The translations under genes were made by a program, and so were the position numbers. A stretch of 64,000 nt of DNA, taken from positions 16,541 to 80,540 of the forward strand of contig JAGCVC010000005.1 in NCBI GenBank assembly GCA_017962565.1. The letters are read 5' to 3'. Below the pieces are notes generated by a model that saw only the letters and a program-made list of their open reading frames with translations, did not search any database and was not told where the DNA came from. This stretch comes from Alphaproteobacteria bacterium (GTDB lineage Bacteria > Pseudomonadota > Alphaproteobacteria > CAAHEQ01 > UBA3637). This document shows, piece after piece, positions 1 to 8,972 of this stretch. Numbering within the stretch: position 1 is the first letter of the stretch; every line of letters starts with the position of its first letter.

Positions 1-619
1 GATAATAATAAACCCCATGTTTTGATGCAATTTCAGCTAAACGGTATGGCATACCTGCACCACAAGTTACTCCGTGGATAAAGTTTTTAACTTCATCCAA
101 AACACCGTCTACAACCGGTAAAGTATTTTGTATTTTCGTTTGATATTTAAAACGCAAAGCACCCAAAGTCCCATGCACTTTTTCACTTAAGGCATCAATT
201 TTCGGTTGAAATTTGTCGGGAATATGCGATCTTAATGTCTTTACCATATTTTCACATGAATCCATAACGCCTTCCAAAATAGGAATACTGCCGCCCATTT
301 CCCATAGCACGTTCATATGAATACGGCCTTTGCCGCCCGATATTTCATGAGCCAACTTAGCTTGTGCGATTCCGCCTTTAATGGACATTTCAACCAACTC
401 ATCATGACGAGCTGGACGTGTCCGCCGCATGTACGTTTTTGGAATAACTTTTCCATCTTCATCCAACATATCAGCAAAAACACCGGACAAAGTACCAACT
501 GCACCGCACGCTGCCCAAGCGCCACTTGTTTTGCCATCAGAAACGGCAACACCCTTACCGCCTTCAACCAAAGGCAATACTTCTTTTCCGGAAATAACAA
601 CAGGATTCAATTTTTTCAT
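1..619 (-). CDS. Nitronate monooxygenase family flavoprotein, N-terminal part
   Basis: The gene runs off the left edge, so only about 206 N-terminal residues are visible. These enzymes are FMN-dependent TIM-barrel oxidoreductases that oxidise alkyl nitronates. The reading has the glycine-rich opening LVEGGKGVAVSDG, the GRIHMNVLWEMGG segment and the VTCGAGMPYRLAEIA segment, which I recognise from the alphaproteobacterial branch of the family. The ATG at 619 follows a GAAAGTGAG ribosome-binding stretch. It is transcribed in the same direction as ccrM behind it (66 bases apart). Specific substrate is unknown; the family also includes enoyl-reductase-like members. Confidence 0.75.
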   Translation of the reverse strand, partial: MKKLNPVVISGKEVLPLVEGGKGVAVSDGKTSGAWAACGAVGTLSGVFADMLDEDGKVIPKTYMRRTRPARHDELVEMSIKGGIAQAKLAHEISGGKGRIHMNVLWEMGGSIPILEGVMDSCENMVKTLRSHIPDKFQPKIDALSEKVHGTLGALRFKYQTKIQNTLPVVDGVLDEVKNFIHGVTCGAGMPYRLAEIASKHGVYYY

Positions 620-685
620 TTTAACTCACTTTCATTCGCATCAATTTAAATGCTTTTTATCATAAAAGCAAGTTAAAAAGAAATT

Positions 686-1792
<1,107 letters not shown>

Positions 1793-1824
1793 TCAATCTA
1801 AAATCTAAAAGTTAACAAAATATT

Positions 1825-1834
1825 GAGTCGAGTC
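1825..1834. promoter_or_regulatory. Two abutting CcrM target sites (GAGTC GAGTC)
   Basis: Two GANTC sites sit back to back in the 167-base gap between ccrM (leftward) and the unknown gene at 1930 (rightward). CcrM itself would methylate them. Sites in this position could make transcription of ccrM or its neighbour depend on replication-timed methylation, as is known for the Caulobacter ccrM promoter; that use here is inference. Confidence 0.45.
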
Positions 1835-1866
1835 GTTTTTTTATTTATTTTTTTTGTAAAAAAATG

Positions 1867-1895
1867 TTGACAAAAACATGAAACTGTGATAAAAT
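1867..1895 (+). promoter_or_regulatory. Sigma-70-type promoter for the gene at 1930
   Basis: TTGACA at 1867-1872, a 17-base spacer, and TAAAAT at 1890-1895. It leaves a leader of about 28 bases before the ATG at 1930. Confidence 0.65.
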
Positions 1896-1929
1896 ATGGC
1901 ATATTTTGATTAAAAAGGGAGATAAAAAA

Positions 1930-2769
1930 ATGGAACTCGACATTAACAGCATTGTAAAAACAGAACAAAAATTAAAATTGAATATGAATAAACCTATGGC
2001 ATCCGGTATTGTAGCAAATACCGTAAAGGCTCCTTGGTACATAAGAATATTGCCTTCTTTTATACCTATTCCTCGCAGAGATTATGAAGCTGCTAAGATA
2101 ACTCAATCACAATTAGAACATATTTTAAAGGCTGCAAAAGAAAAACAAGAAGCTGCTAAAATAACTCAACCACAATTGGCAAAAATGTTTGAAGCAAAAA
2201 AGAAAAGAGAAACGGCATCCTCAGAAAATAAAGACAAAATGGATGCAATAAGAAAAGTTTTGAACTCTTATACAGCCCTTGCTGCTATTACTATTGTTTC
2301 AGCTTTTACTACCTATGCTTTCTATGAAAAAGTAGTAGAAATAGACGACAGAGAACATCAACCTTATGTAAATGAAGCAAATGCACATCCTGAAGATTTG
2401 CGTTGGGCAAAAAGAGAAATGGTAAAAAATTATCAGGATCTTCGAGAAAATGATAAAGGAACTTCTGTTTACAACTTGTTGCGTGAAGCCGAAAAAAAGG
2501 CTGTACAAGAAGCTGAAAGAATATATCCGTCTGATAATTTTTTCCATCCGAAATATAATCCTAATGCTCCTTTATCGGAAACAACAAAGGTTCATTTGGT
2601 CTTTGAAGATTTAGCCTTATTATCAAAAGAATTAACACCGGAAGAATTCGATAAAATGTTGCCGACCTATTTGCAAAAAGATGCACCGGTTTCAACTTTG
2701 GCAGATCCTAAGAAGAAAATCAGGGACGCAGCTCAACAATATAAAAATTTGGAAAACGGAAGAGATTAA
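1930..2769 (+). CDS. Unknown protein with one membrane segment and a duplicated AAKITQ-type motif
   Basis: Not recognised. The start at ATG 1930 is chosen over an upstream in-frame codon at 1906 because AAAGGGAG lies just ahead of it. The ~279-aa product has a basic and glutamine-rich N-terminal half in which AAKITQSQL and AAKITQPQL recur about 21 residues apart. One hydrophobic segment follows at about residues 115-135 (LAAITIVSAFTTYAFY). The tail is a charged, probably helical region. It has a good promoter of its own, is divergent from ccrM, and its stop overlaps the stop of rnhB by four bases. A single-pass membrane-anchored protein is likely; no function is claimed. Confidence 0.7.
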   Translation: MELDINSIVKTEQKLKLNMNKPMASGIVANTVKAPWYIRILPSFIPIPRRDYEAAKITQSQLEHILKAAKEKQEAAKITQPQLAKMFEAKKKRETASSENKDKMDAIRKVLNSYTALAAITIVSAFTTYAFYEKVVEIDDREHQPYVNEANAHPEDLRWAKREMVKNYQDLRENDKGTSVYNLLREAEKKAVQEAERIYPSDNFFHPKYNPNAPLSETTKVHLVFEDLALLSKELTPEEFDKMLPTYLQKDAPVSTLADPKKKIRDAAQQYKNLENGRD

Positions 2770-3389
2770 TCTTTTTTCAACAACGCCGCTATCGGTGCAT
2801 ATGATTTGCGATGATACGGCGTTATTCCCTTTTCTTTTAATGCCGCAATATGCTCTGCTGTGCCATATCCGGCATTTTTTTCCCAACCATAGCCAGGATA
2901 TTCTTTGGCCAACACACACATCAGCCTATCCCTTGTCACCTTGGCAATAATACTGGCCGCTGAAATAGAAAGACTGAGAGCATCTCCCTTAATAATTTCT
3001 TGGCTTGGCCACTTCCAATCACGTGGATGTCGATTACCATCAATCAATACAAAATCAATTTGACGACCGCTTTGTTCGATTTGCTCCAAGGCACGCTGCA
3101 TAGCCAAAAAAGAAGCTTGCAAAATATTGATTTTATCGATTTCTTCAGCAGATGCCTGACCCACTCCGATTAAAGCACCGCTTTGATAAATCATATCAAA
3201 TAATTTTTCGCGCTTTTTAGCAGACAATTTTTTCGAATCGTTTAATTGACTTGCTAATTCTTCAGAAATTTTCAAATCCGGAAAACATACTGCCGCAGCA
3301 ACCACGGGGCCAACCCAAGGACCTCGCCCTGCTTCATCTGTTCCTGCGACTAAACCGCTATATTGTTTTTCATAATCAAAATTTGGCAT
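2766..3389 (-). CDS. rnhB: Ribonuclease HII
   Basis: Removes ribonucleotides from DNA and the RNA strand of RNA-DNA hybrids in the cytoplasm. The 207-aa product is of usual length. The active-site motif DEAGRG starts at residue 18, a second acidic residue is in FVLIDGNRHP, and the SISAASIIAKVTRD segment is typical of the family. No strong ribosome-binding site is seen ahead of the ATG at 3389. It converges on the unknown gene at 1930-2769. Confidence 0.93.
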   Translation of the reverse strand: MPNFDYEKQYSGLVAGTDEAGRGPWVGPVVAAAVCFPDLKISEELASQLNDSKKLSAKKREKLFDMIYQSGALIGVGQASAEEIDKINILQASFLAMQRALEQIEQSGRQIDFVLIDGNRHPRDWKWPSQEIIKGDALSLSISAASIIAKVTRDRLMCVLAKEYPGYGWEKNAGYGTAEHIAALKEKGITPYHRKSYAPIAALLKKD

Positions 3390-3425
3390 ATTTTCTACAT
3401 ACCATGATAAAATAATTTTGGCAAT

Positions 3426-3456
3426 AAAAAATCCCCGAATTCATCGGGGATTTTAT
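3426..3456 (-). terminator. Rho-independent terminator after the FadL-type gene
   Basis: An ATCCCCGA / TCGGGGAT hairpin, read on the minus strand, is followed by a run of T. It lies just past the stop codon at 3470 and ahead of rnhB. Confidence 0.7.
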
Positions 3457-3469
3457 TTGTTTTATTCTT

Positions 3470-4684
3470 TTAGAATTTATATTGAACACTGAAAGCGGCC
3501 ATATAAGCACCGGCATTATTGTAGTGAACATCTGGAAGCTTATTCATAGCTCTTGACCTTTCATCACCACCGGTTGCATCACCGCCACGCATCCAAACGT
3601 GTGTATAGCCAAGGTCATATTGCCAATTACCCGTCATGTAAGATGCCCCCAAGGAAGCAAATATTCTGCGTCCGTCCGGAACACGAACTGTTCTGTATTC
3701 AGGAGCTTTAATAACTGATTCATCATAAGCACCACCGAATCGAACTGTCCAATTTTCATTAATTTTATAGTCAGCCCCCAAAGCAAAAAACCATGTATTC
3801 TTCCAATTTTCATGAGTAGAGGAAATAGTAGTTCCTGCAGGATAAACCAAGAATGCTTTTTTTGTTATGATATTCAGATTTTCAAATCTGCTCCAACGTG
3901 TCCAACGGGCAGAAGCAGACAAAGTCCATTGTTTATTCACATCATAAGCACCGGAAAACAACACATACTCAGGCGTTGTAATTTTGGCGTGAATCGGTGT
4001 TGATCCCATTCCGGTTTTTAGTTTTCCTCCATGTAAATCATGACTGACTTTTGAACGATAAGAAACACCCAAACGAATATCCTCACGCGGAGTTACCGTC
4101 ATACCGACACTGTAACCCAAAGCGACATCATGACCATCCAAATCTTGACCTGTAGCCGTCAAGTGAGCATCGGCATATTGTGCGTTAAGAGCTGCACCCA
4201 AAGCAACCATTGAATGAAGTTTATATGAAGCACCTGCTGACAAATCAACGGCTTTCAAACCGGAAAACAAACCATGAGAACCTTGTGGCCATTTGTTATT
4301 GTCATAATCTGTGATCAAACCATAAGGTGTATAAGCGCCTAAGCCAATCGTCAAATCTTCGTTAAAACGGTATTGAGTAAAGAAATTTGGCAACACACGG
4401 GCCATTTTTGAACTGCCTTTTACACCCGTTCCACCCGGAGTATTATCCTTCCAATCAGAATGCAACACGATTGCAGCTGCACCCAATTGTGCACCGTTTG
4501 TTTTATTATATGACATACCGGCCGGATTATATGCAATAGATGAAAAATCATCTCCGACAACACCGGCACCGGCAAATGCACGTCCAATTCCCGTTGCAGA
4601 ATATTCAGAAACCTGATATCCGGAAGCCATAGCTCCGGTAGCAATGCAAGTACCACATATAATATATAAAGCTTTTTTAAACAT
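3470..4684 (-). CDS. FadL/TodX-family outer membrane transport protein
   Basis: Outer-membrane beta-barrel of the OmpP1/FadL/TodX family, which takes up hydrophobic substrates such as long-chain fatty acids. The ATG at 4684 gives about 404 aa and is preferred over upstream in-frame codons because AGAAAGGA lies just ahead. A signal peptide (ALYIICGTCIATGAMA) is followed by the family's N-terminal hatch region (GYQVSEYSATGIGRAFAG, then a segment containing YNPAGMSY). The body has alternating aromatic beta strands and the protein ends in a terminal aromatic (YKF), typical for barrel insertion. The substrate cannot be told from sequence. Confidence 0.87.
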   Translation of the reverse strand: MFKKALYIICGTCIATGAMASGYQVSEYSATGIGRAFAGAGVVGDDFSSIAYNPAGMSYNKTNGAQLGAAAIVLHSDWKDNTPGGTGVKGSSKMARVLPNFFTQYRFNEDLTIGLGAYTPYGLITDYDNNKWPQGSHGLFSGLKAVDLSAGASYKLHSMVALGAALNAQYADAHLTATGQDLDGHDVALGYSVGMTVTPREDIRLGVSYRSKVSHDLHGGKLKTGMGSTPIHAKITTPEYVLFSGAYDVNKQWTLSASARWTRWSRFENLNIITKKAFLVYPAGTTISSTHENWKNTWFFALGADYKINENWTVRFGGAYDESVIKAPEYRTVRVPDGRRIFASLGASYMTGNWQYDLGYTHVWMRGGDATGGDERSRAMNKLPDVHYNNAGAYMAAFSVQYKF

Positions 4685-4762
4685 ATTTTTTCCTTTCTTT
4701 TTTTGACCTACGCCTCCTTTATATATAAGCATATACGGGTGTGCAAATTTTTTTATCAATTT

Positions 4763-4776
4763 TGACAAAATTGTCA
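4763..4776. promoter_or_regulatory. Inverted repeat TGACAA-AA-TTGTCA upstream of the FadL-type gene
   Basis: Six-base arms separated by two bases, about 80 bases ahead of the porin start and in the divergent gap shared with the gene at 4894. Such symmetry fits a dimeric repressor site. The binding factor is unknown. Confidence 0.35.
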
Positions 4777-4893
4777 TATTTTTGACTTAATAAAAAAAGT
4801 TAAAAAAAAGTAAAAAAAGTTCTTGCCTTTTATTTTTATTTATGCAAGATTGTTAAACGCAAAACATTTTAATTTTAAAATTAGGAGAAAAAA

Positions 4894-5823
4894 ATGATGC
4901 AAAATAATCGTAAACATACAAATCATCCAATGGCTAGACCGGCTGTTGTGGAAACAAAAAAACAAGAATGCTGCAAATGCGGTTGCCAAGAAGGTAAAGA
5001 ATGCTCTTGCTGCTGCAAATCTTGCCCTTCTTGCGGTGTAAATATTGTTAATGGCATTTTGGTATTAATCGGATGCTTATTTATCGCTGGTACTATCATG
5101 TTCTTATCTGACAGACTCGTTTCTGCAATAAGTGGTGGGGAAACAGCCGTTGTTACAACTACAACAAAAGGTGCTGCTCGTGTTGATGACAAAGCTTTCA
5201 CTGATTACATCAAAAGAAATCCAAAGCTCATCATTGATACTTTGAATGCATATTATCAAAAACAACAAGCCGCTCAAGAACCGGCTCCGACTGTTGCTGA
5301 CAAAGCACTTATCGATGAAATCTTGAAAGATAAAACAAATAACGTTTTAGGTAATCCAAAAGGTTCTTTCATTGTAATTGAATTCTTTGATTACAACTGC
5401 GGATACTGCAAAATGATGAACAAGAAGATGGCAGAAGCTATCAAAAAGTCCGGCAACATTCGTTGGGTTTTGATGGATGCTCCAATTTTCGGACCAAGAT
5501 CTGAAATCATCTCTCGCTATGCTTTTGCTGCTGCTAAACAAGGCAAGTTTGCTGAATTCCATGCAGCTTTAGGTGATGCAGACAAGAAAGATGAAGAAGG
5601 TTTGAAAGAAATCGGTAAAAAGTTGGGCTTAAATGTTGATAAGCTTGCTAAAGACGCTGATTCTGATGCTGCTAAAAACAAATTAGCTCAAAACCGTAAA
5701 TACATCGAAAAATTGAAAATCAATGGTGTTCCAGTATTTGTTGTTAATGGAGATGTCCGTGTAGGTGCTTTCTCTGATGAACAAATGGAAGACTACATTA
5801 AACAAGCAAATGCGAAAAAATAA
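4894..5823 (+). CDS. Membrane-anchored ScsC/DsbA-like thiol-disulfide protein with cysteine-rich N-terminus
   Basis: The 309-aa product has a membrane segment at about residues 50-76, so the rest is periplasmic. Residues ~100-125 (FTDYIKRNPKLIIDTLNAYY) resemble the N-terminal segment of ScsC-type proteins. A DsbA-like thioredoxin fold follows, with active site CGYC at 169-172 (FFDYNCGYC) and the cis-proline loop INGVPVFVVNG. The unusual part is the stretch before the membrane segment: ten cysteines between residues 26 and 47 in CC, CxC and CCC patterns, which would lie in the cytoplasm. TAGGAGAAAAAA precedes the ATG. A role as disulfide isomerase or oxidase is likely; metal binding by the N-terminus is inference. 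Confidence 0.82.
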   Translation: MMQNNRKHTNHPMARPAVVETKKQECCKCGCQEGKECSCCCKSCPSCGVNIVNGILVLIGCLFIAGTIMFLSDRLVSAISGGETAVVTTTTKGAARVDDKAFTDYIKRNPKLIIDTLNAYYQKQQAAQEPAPTVADKALIDEILKDKTNNVLGNPKGSFIVIEFFDYNCGYCKMMNKKMAEAIKKSGNIRWVLMDAPIFGPRSEIISRYAFAAAKQGKFAEFHAALGDADKKDEEGLKEIGKKLGLNVDKLAKDADSDAAKNKLAQNRKYIEKLKINGVPVFVVNGDVRVGAFSDEQMEDYIKQANAKK

Positions 5824-5847
5824 TTTTCCTTACTTGTGTTGAATACA

Positions 5848-5879
5848 AATCCCCACCTTCTTTGGTGGGGATTTTTTTA
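5848..5879 (+). terminator. Rho-independent terminator after the thiol protein gene
   Basis: An 11-base perfect stem, AAATCCCCACC / GGTGGGGATTT, with a 5-base loop (TTCTT) and a T run. Confidence 0.85.
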
Positions 5880-5897
5880 TCGAAAGACATTTTTTAC

Positions 5898-5925
5898 TTG
5901 AATTTTCGGAAAAAATGAGTATGAT
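5898..5925 (+). promoter_or_regulatory. Promoter of trcR-gapR
   Basis: TTGAAT at 5898-5903, 16-base spacer, TATGAT at 5920-5925, 36 bases before the trcR start. Confidence 0.5.
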
Positions 5926-5961
5926 GGCTCTATCAATTTTAACAATGAAAGGTAATATATT

Positions 5962-6504
5962 ATGACACGTCCTTTAATGCCGAAAGCGACTGCCGTTTGG
6001 TTGGTAGAAAATACAACGCTTTCTTTTGATCAGATTGCAGATTTTTGTGAAATGCATACATTGGAAATTCAAGCTATCGCAGATGGTGAAGTTGCTTCAC
6101 ATATTATGGGCCTGGATCCTGTTGCAAACGGTCAATTAACAAAAGAAGAAATCAAACGTTGCGAAGCTGATGAAAATGCACGTTTAAAAATGAATGAACA
6201 CGAAGATGTTTCTCATTTGGGAAAGAAAGGTATCCGTTATACCCCAATGGCCAAACGTGAAGACAGACCTGCCGCCGTTATGTGGTTATTATCAAAACAC
6301 CCGGAACTCAGCGATTTGCAAATTGTCAAACTGATTCGCACGACTCGTCCGGCTATTGAATCCATTCGTACAAAAAAACATAAAAATTATGACGAATTAG
6401 AACCAAAGAATCCTGTTTTAGCGGGTCTTTGTACTCAAAAGGAATTAGATCAAGCTGTTGCAACTGCAGTCAAAATCATTCCGGTTGAAGGTAAGAAAAA
6501 ATAA
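5962..6504 (+). CDS. trcR: Cell-cycle regulator TrcR-like (DUF1013)
   Basis: The 180-aa product matches the DUF1013 family from its first residues (TRPLMPKATAVWLVENTTLSFDQIA) through HIMGLDPVANGQLTKEEI to the end. The family includes TrcR of Caulobacter, a transcription factor tied to the cell cycle and CcrM methylation. The N-terminal segment reads like a small helix-turn-helix region (LSFDQIADFCEMHTLEIQAI). AAAGG precedes the ATG. The gene is followed after 11 bases by gapR, so the two are probably co-transcribed and closed by the terminator at about 6,800. Confidence 0.85.
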   Translation: MTRPLMPKATAVWLVENTTLSFDQIADFCEMHTLEIQAIADGEVASHIMGLDPVANGQLTKEEIKRCEADENARLKMNEHEDVSHLGKKGIRYTPMAKREDRPAAVMWLLSKHPELSDLQIVKLIRTTRPAIESIRTKKHKNYDELEPKNPVLAGLCTQKELDQAVATAVKIIPVEGKKK

Positions 6505-6515
6505 AGGGGAGAAAA

Positions 6516-6776
6516 ATGACAGAAGAAAATAAAACACAAGTCGGTGGAATCGACAGCAATCAATTAAATTCCTACTTTGATCGCATTGAAAGAATCGAAG
6601 AAGAAATGAAAGAAATGCGTGCCGATGTCCGTGAAATTTATGCAGAAGCAAAAGGCAACGGATTTGATCCGAAAGTAATGCGCCAAGTAATGCGTCTGCG
6701 TAAAATGAATCCTGCCGATCGTGCCGAAACAGAATTTTTATTGGAATCATATAAAGCTGCATTGGGTATGGATTAA
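6516..6776 (+). CDS. gapR: GapR family chromosome-associated protein (DUF2312)
   Basis: Small coiled-coil DNA-binding protein; Caulobacter GapR binds overtwisted AT-rich DNA ahead of replication and transcription and helps topoisomerases. The 86-aa product has the heptad-rich N-terminal helix (YFDRIERIEEEMKEM) and the family's strongly conserved block AEAKGNGFDPKVMRQV followed by RLRKMNPADRAE. AGGGGAGAAAA precedes the ATG. It sits directly behind trcR. Confidence 0.92.
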   Translation: MTEENKTQVGGIDSNQLNSYFDRIERIEEEMKEMRADVREIYAEAKGNGFDPKVMRQVMRLRKMNPADRAETEFLLESYKAALGMD

Positions 6777-6794
6777 GGTTAAAAAGACTATTTT

Positions 6795-6823
6795 AAAAGG
6801 GGCTGAATAAGCCCCTTTTTTTA
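6795..6823 (+). terminator. Terminator of trcR-gapR
   Basis: AAGGGGCT / AGCCCCTT stem with a 4-base loop followed by a T run. Confidence 0.8.
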
Positions 6824-6839
6824 TTGCCCATCGATTTGA

Positions 6840-8084
6840 TTATTTTTCTTTTAGCTCAATAAAAGTATATTGCCGACCTGGATTTTCAGGATCCCTTCTG
6901 TAACTGTAAAAATCCTCATCAATGTAGGTATCTATATCAATCAAATCTATATCCGATATTCCGGCTCTGTCCAAACGGTACATAACATAACCCGGTAAGT
7001 TAAAATGAGGCACACCGTCCGGATAAATCGGTAAAAATCGCATAACATCTTCTGATAAAAACTTATTCAAATCCGGATTTGGATAACTGCTTTCATGAAT
7101 ACATGGCCCGACAGCAGCAACTATTCGACTTAAATCTGCACCCTGCCGCAACATTTCTAACAAGGCAGCTTCCAAAACACCACTGACAGCCCCTTTCCAA
7201 CCTGCATGAACAACTGCTATTACTTTCCCATCTGTCATTAAAACAGGAGCGCAATCCGCCGTTCTGACCGCAATTTTTAAATCTGTCGCCGTTGTAACAA
7301 AAGCATCGCCTTCCAAATTCAAAGTTCCTGTTTTTGACGGATCTATTACCACGATGGAATGCAACTGTTTTTCAAAAGAAACTATATCCTTCTGAGCATC
7401 CGTATTAAAACGATTACAAAAACCATGTTCAATATTTGAAAAGCGTTCCAATTTTTGACTTTTCAACATTTTGCGTTTTTTAATATGAAGAGCGGAAGAT
7501 ATCTTAGAATGCCAATAAGCACGTCTTTCCCCTGCATTTTTCTTTCTTTCTGCTCTACGATACAACCATTTCAATGTCAGACGATAAGAAAACCAACCGA
7601 AGAAAATTGACCAAGGAATACAGCCGATTGCCATTGCTAATCCCCACTCTTTCATCAATAACCCGACAAAAACCATAATGGCTTTACTGATTTCCCAAAA
7701 TGAAATATCTACAGAAAAAGCCTGTCGTCCGGCCTCTGCAAAAACAGAAAAGGCGCTGATATTAAAATCGCCCATCATTACTTTGCCGGTTACATAAAAA
7801 ACATAATAAATCGGCCACATGGTAAAAACATTTGTTACCCACGTATAAGCTAATGCAACCGGTAACGAAAAATTCCATTTAAAAACTTTTTTAGCTGCCA
7901 GCCAAGTCAAAAAAACCGTTGTCATTTGAACACCAACCAACGGTGTCATTGCCCACATCATACCGACCAAAACACCTTTTGCCGTATATTCCGGTGGATG
8001 CGGGCTGCGCTTTAAAGGCACAATCAATTTCAAATTTAATAATCTTAAAAAACGCCGAAATAAAGAATTTTTATCAGGATTCAT
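6840..8084 (-). CDS. Fusion: DUF2062 membrane domain plus PgeF/YfiH-type laccase domain
   Basis: One uninterrupted 414-aa reading joins two families that are usually separate. Residues 1-~200 are DUF2062 (TAKGVLVGMMWAMTPLVGVQ, ending FFGWFSYRL) with several membrane segments. Residues ~206-414 are a PgeF/YfiH domain; family members edit peptidoglycan precursors or act as purine nucleoside phosphorylases. The metal/catalytic residues are present: His242 in QLHS, Cys278 in TADC, His293 in HAGW. The PgeF part is shortened between HGF (220-222) and QLHS: about 40 residues present in most members are missing. A methionine at residue 206 could start a separate PgeF, but no ribosome-binding site precedes it. 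The start overlaps the end of lgt by 11 bases. Confidence 0.82.
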   Translation of the reverse strand: MNPDKNSLFRRFLRLLNLKLIVPLKRSPHPPEYTAKGVLVGMMWAMTPLVGVQMTTVFLTWLAAKKVFKWNFSLPVALAYTWVTNVFTMWPIYYVFYVTGKVMMGDFNISAFSVFAEAGRQAFSVDISFWEISKAIMVFVGLLMKEWGLAMAIGCIPWSIFFGWFSYRLTLKWLYRRAERKKNAGERRAYWHSKISSALHIKKRKMLKSQKLERFSNIEHGFCNRFNTDAQKDIVSFEKQLHSIVVIDPSKTGTLNLEGDAFVTTATDLKIAVRTADCAPVLMTDGKVIAVVHAGWKGAVSGVLEAALLEMLRQGADLSRIVAAVGPCIHESSYPNPDLNKFLSEDVMRFLPIYPDGVPHFNLPGYVMYRLDRAGISDIDLIDIDTYIDEDFYSYRRDPENPGRQYTFIELKEK

Positions 8085-8910
8085 TTTTACTCCTTGCTAT
8101 TTTTCTTAATTGAACTTTGGGAGAAGACCTGTAAATTAACCATAGTCCCAATATTAACATAGGAACACACAGCAATTGTCCCATTGTAAAATAATGTGCA
8201 AAGAAGCCCAAATGCGCATCCGGTTCACGCAGCATTTCTAAGAAGAAACGCCCCGCTCCATACAAACAAAAGAACAAACCGGCAGTAAAACCATAACGAT
8301 TACGGTACTTTTCACTTTTCCACCAAACACAATTTAACACAACAAACAAGAAAATACCTTCCCATAAAGCTTCATATAGTTGTGATGGATGGCGTGGTTC
8401 ATCCCCACCCATAGGAAAGATAATTGCCCATGGAACCGCATGCGTTACACGTCCGTAGAGTTCTCCGTTTGCAAAGTTGGCCAAACGCCCTAAAAACAAG
8501 CCAATCGGAGCGACAGCACACAGCATATCCGACACCATATATAAATTGATTTTCTTAACTTTACAAAAAGTAATTGTTGCAATAATCATACCCAATAATC
8601 CGCCATGAAAAGACATTCCGCCGTTCCAAACGGCAAAAACCTCCAACGGATTTTCGGTAAAGTACATCAAATTATAAAACAGTACATAACCTAATCGCCC
8701 ACCTAAGATAATTCCCAAAATGGCATAGCCTAAAAAATCATCCACCTTTAACACAGTAAAAGTAGATTTTGAAAAAACAGACATTCTGCGGACTAACCAC
8801 CAAGCCAACAAAATGCCTACAAAATAAGCCAACGAATACCAACGCAAAGCAAAAAATCCAATTTGAAAAATAACCGGATCAATGTCGGGAAACGGAATTC
8901 CTGAATACAT
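8074..8910 (-). CDS. lgt: Prolipoprotein diacylglyceryl transferase
   Basis: Inner-membrane enzyme that transfers diacylglycerol from phosphatidylglycerol to the lipobox cysteine of prolipoproteins. The 278-aa product has the usual seven hydrophobic segments and the signature GRLANFANGELYGR, followed by PWAIIFPMGG and RHPSQLYEALWEG. ATG at 8910 follows AAAGG. It overlaps the next gene (DUF2062-PgeF) by 11 bases, so the two are translationally coupled. One likely client, a cysteine-rich lipoprotein, is at 11,890. Confidence 0.95.
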   Translation of the reverse strand: MYSGIPFPDIDPVIFQIGFFALRWYSLAYFVGILLAWWLVRRMSVFSKSTFTVLKVDDFLGYAILGIILGGRLGYVLFYNLMYFTENPLEVFAVWNGGMSFHGGLLGMIIATITFCKVKKINLYMVSDMLCAVAPIGLFLGRLANFANGELYGRVTHAVPWAIIFPMGGDEPRHPSQLYEALWEGIFLFVVLNCVWWKSEKYRNRYGFTAGLFFCLYGAGRFFLEMLREPDAHLGFFAHYFTMGQLLCVPMLILGLWLIYRSSPKVQLRKIARSKNES

Positions 8911-8972
8911 ATCTTAAACCTTTCTTTTATTATTTTGCATTATATAAAAAGAGAACTGCCCTTGCAAGCATT

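Noticed and set aside
6445..6762. A 105-aa minus-strand reading across trcR and gapR
   Set aside because: It is antisense to two recognised genes and has no start signal.
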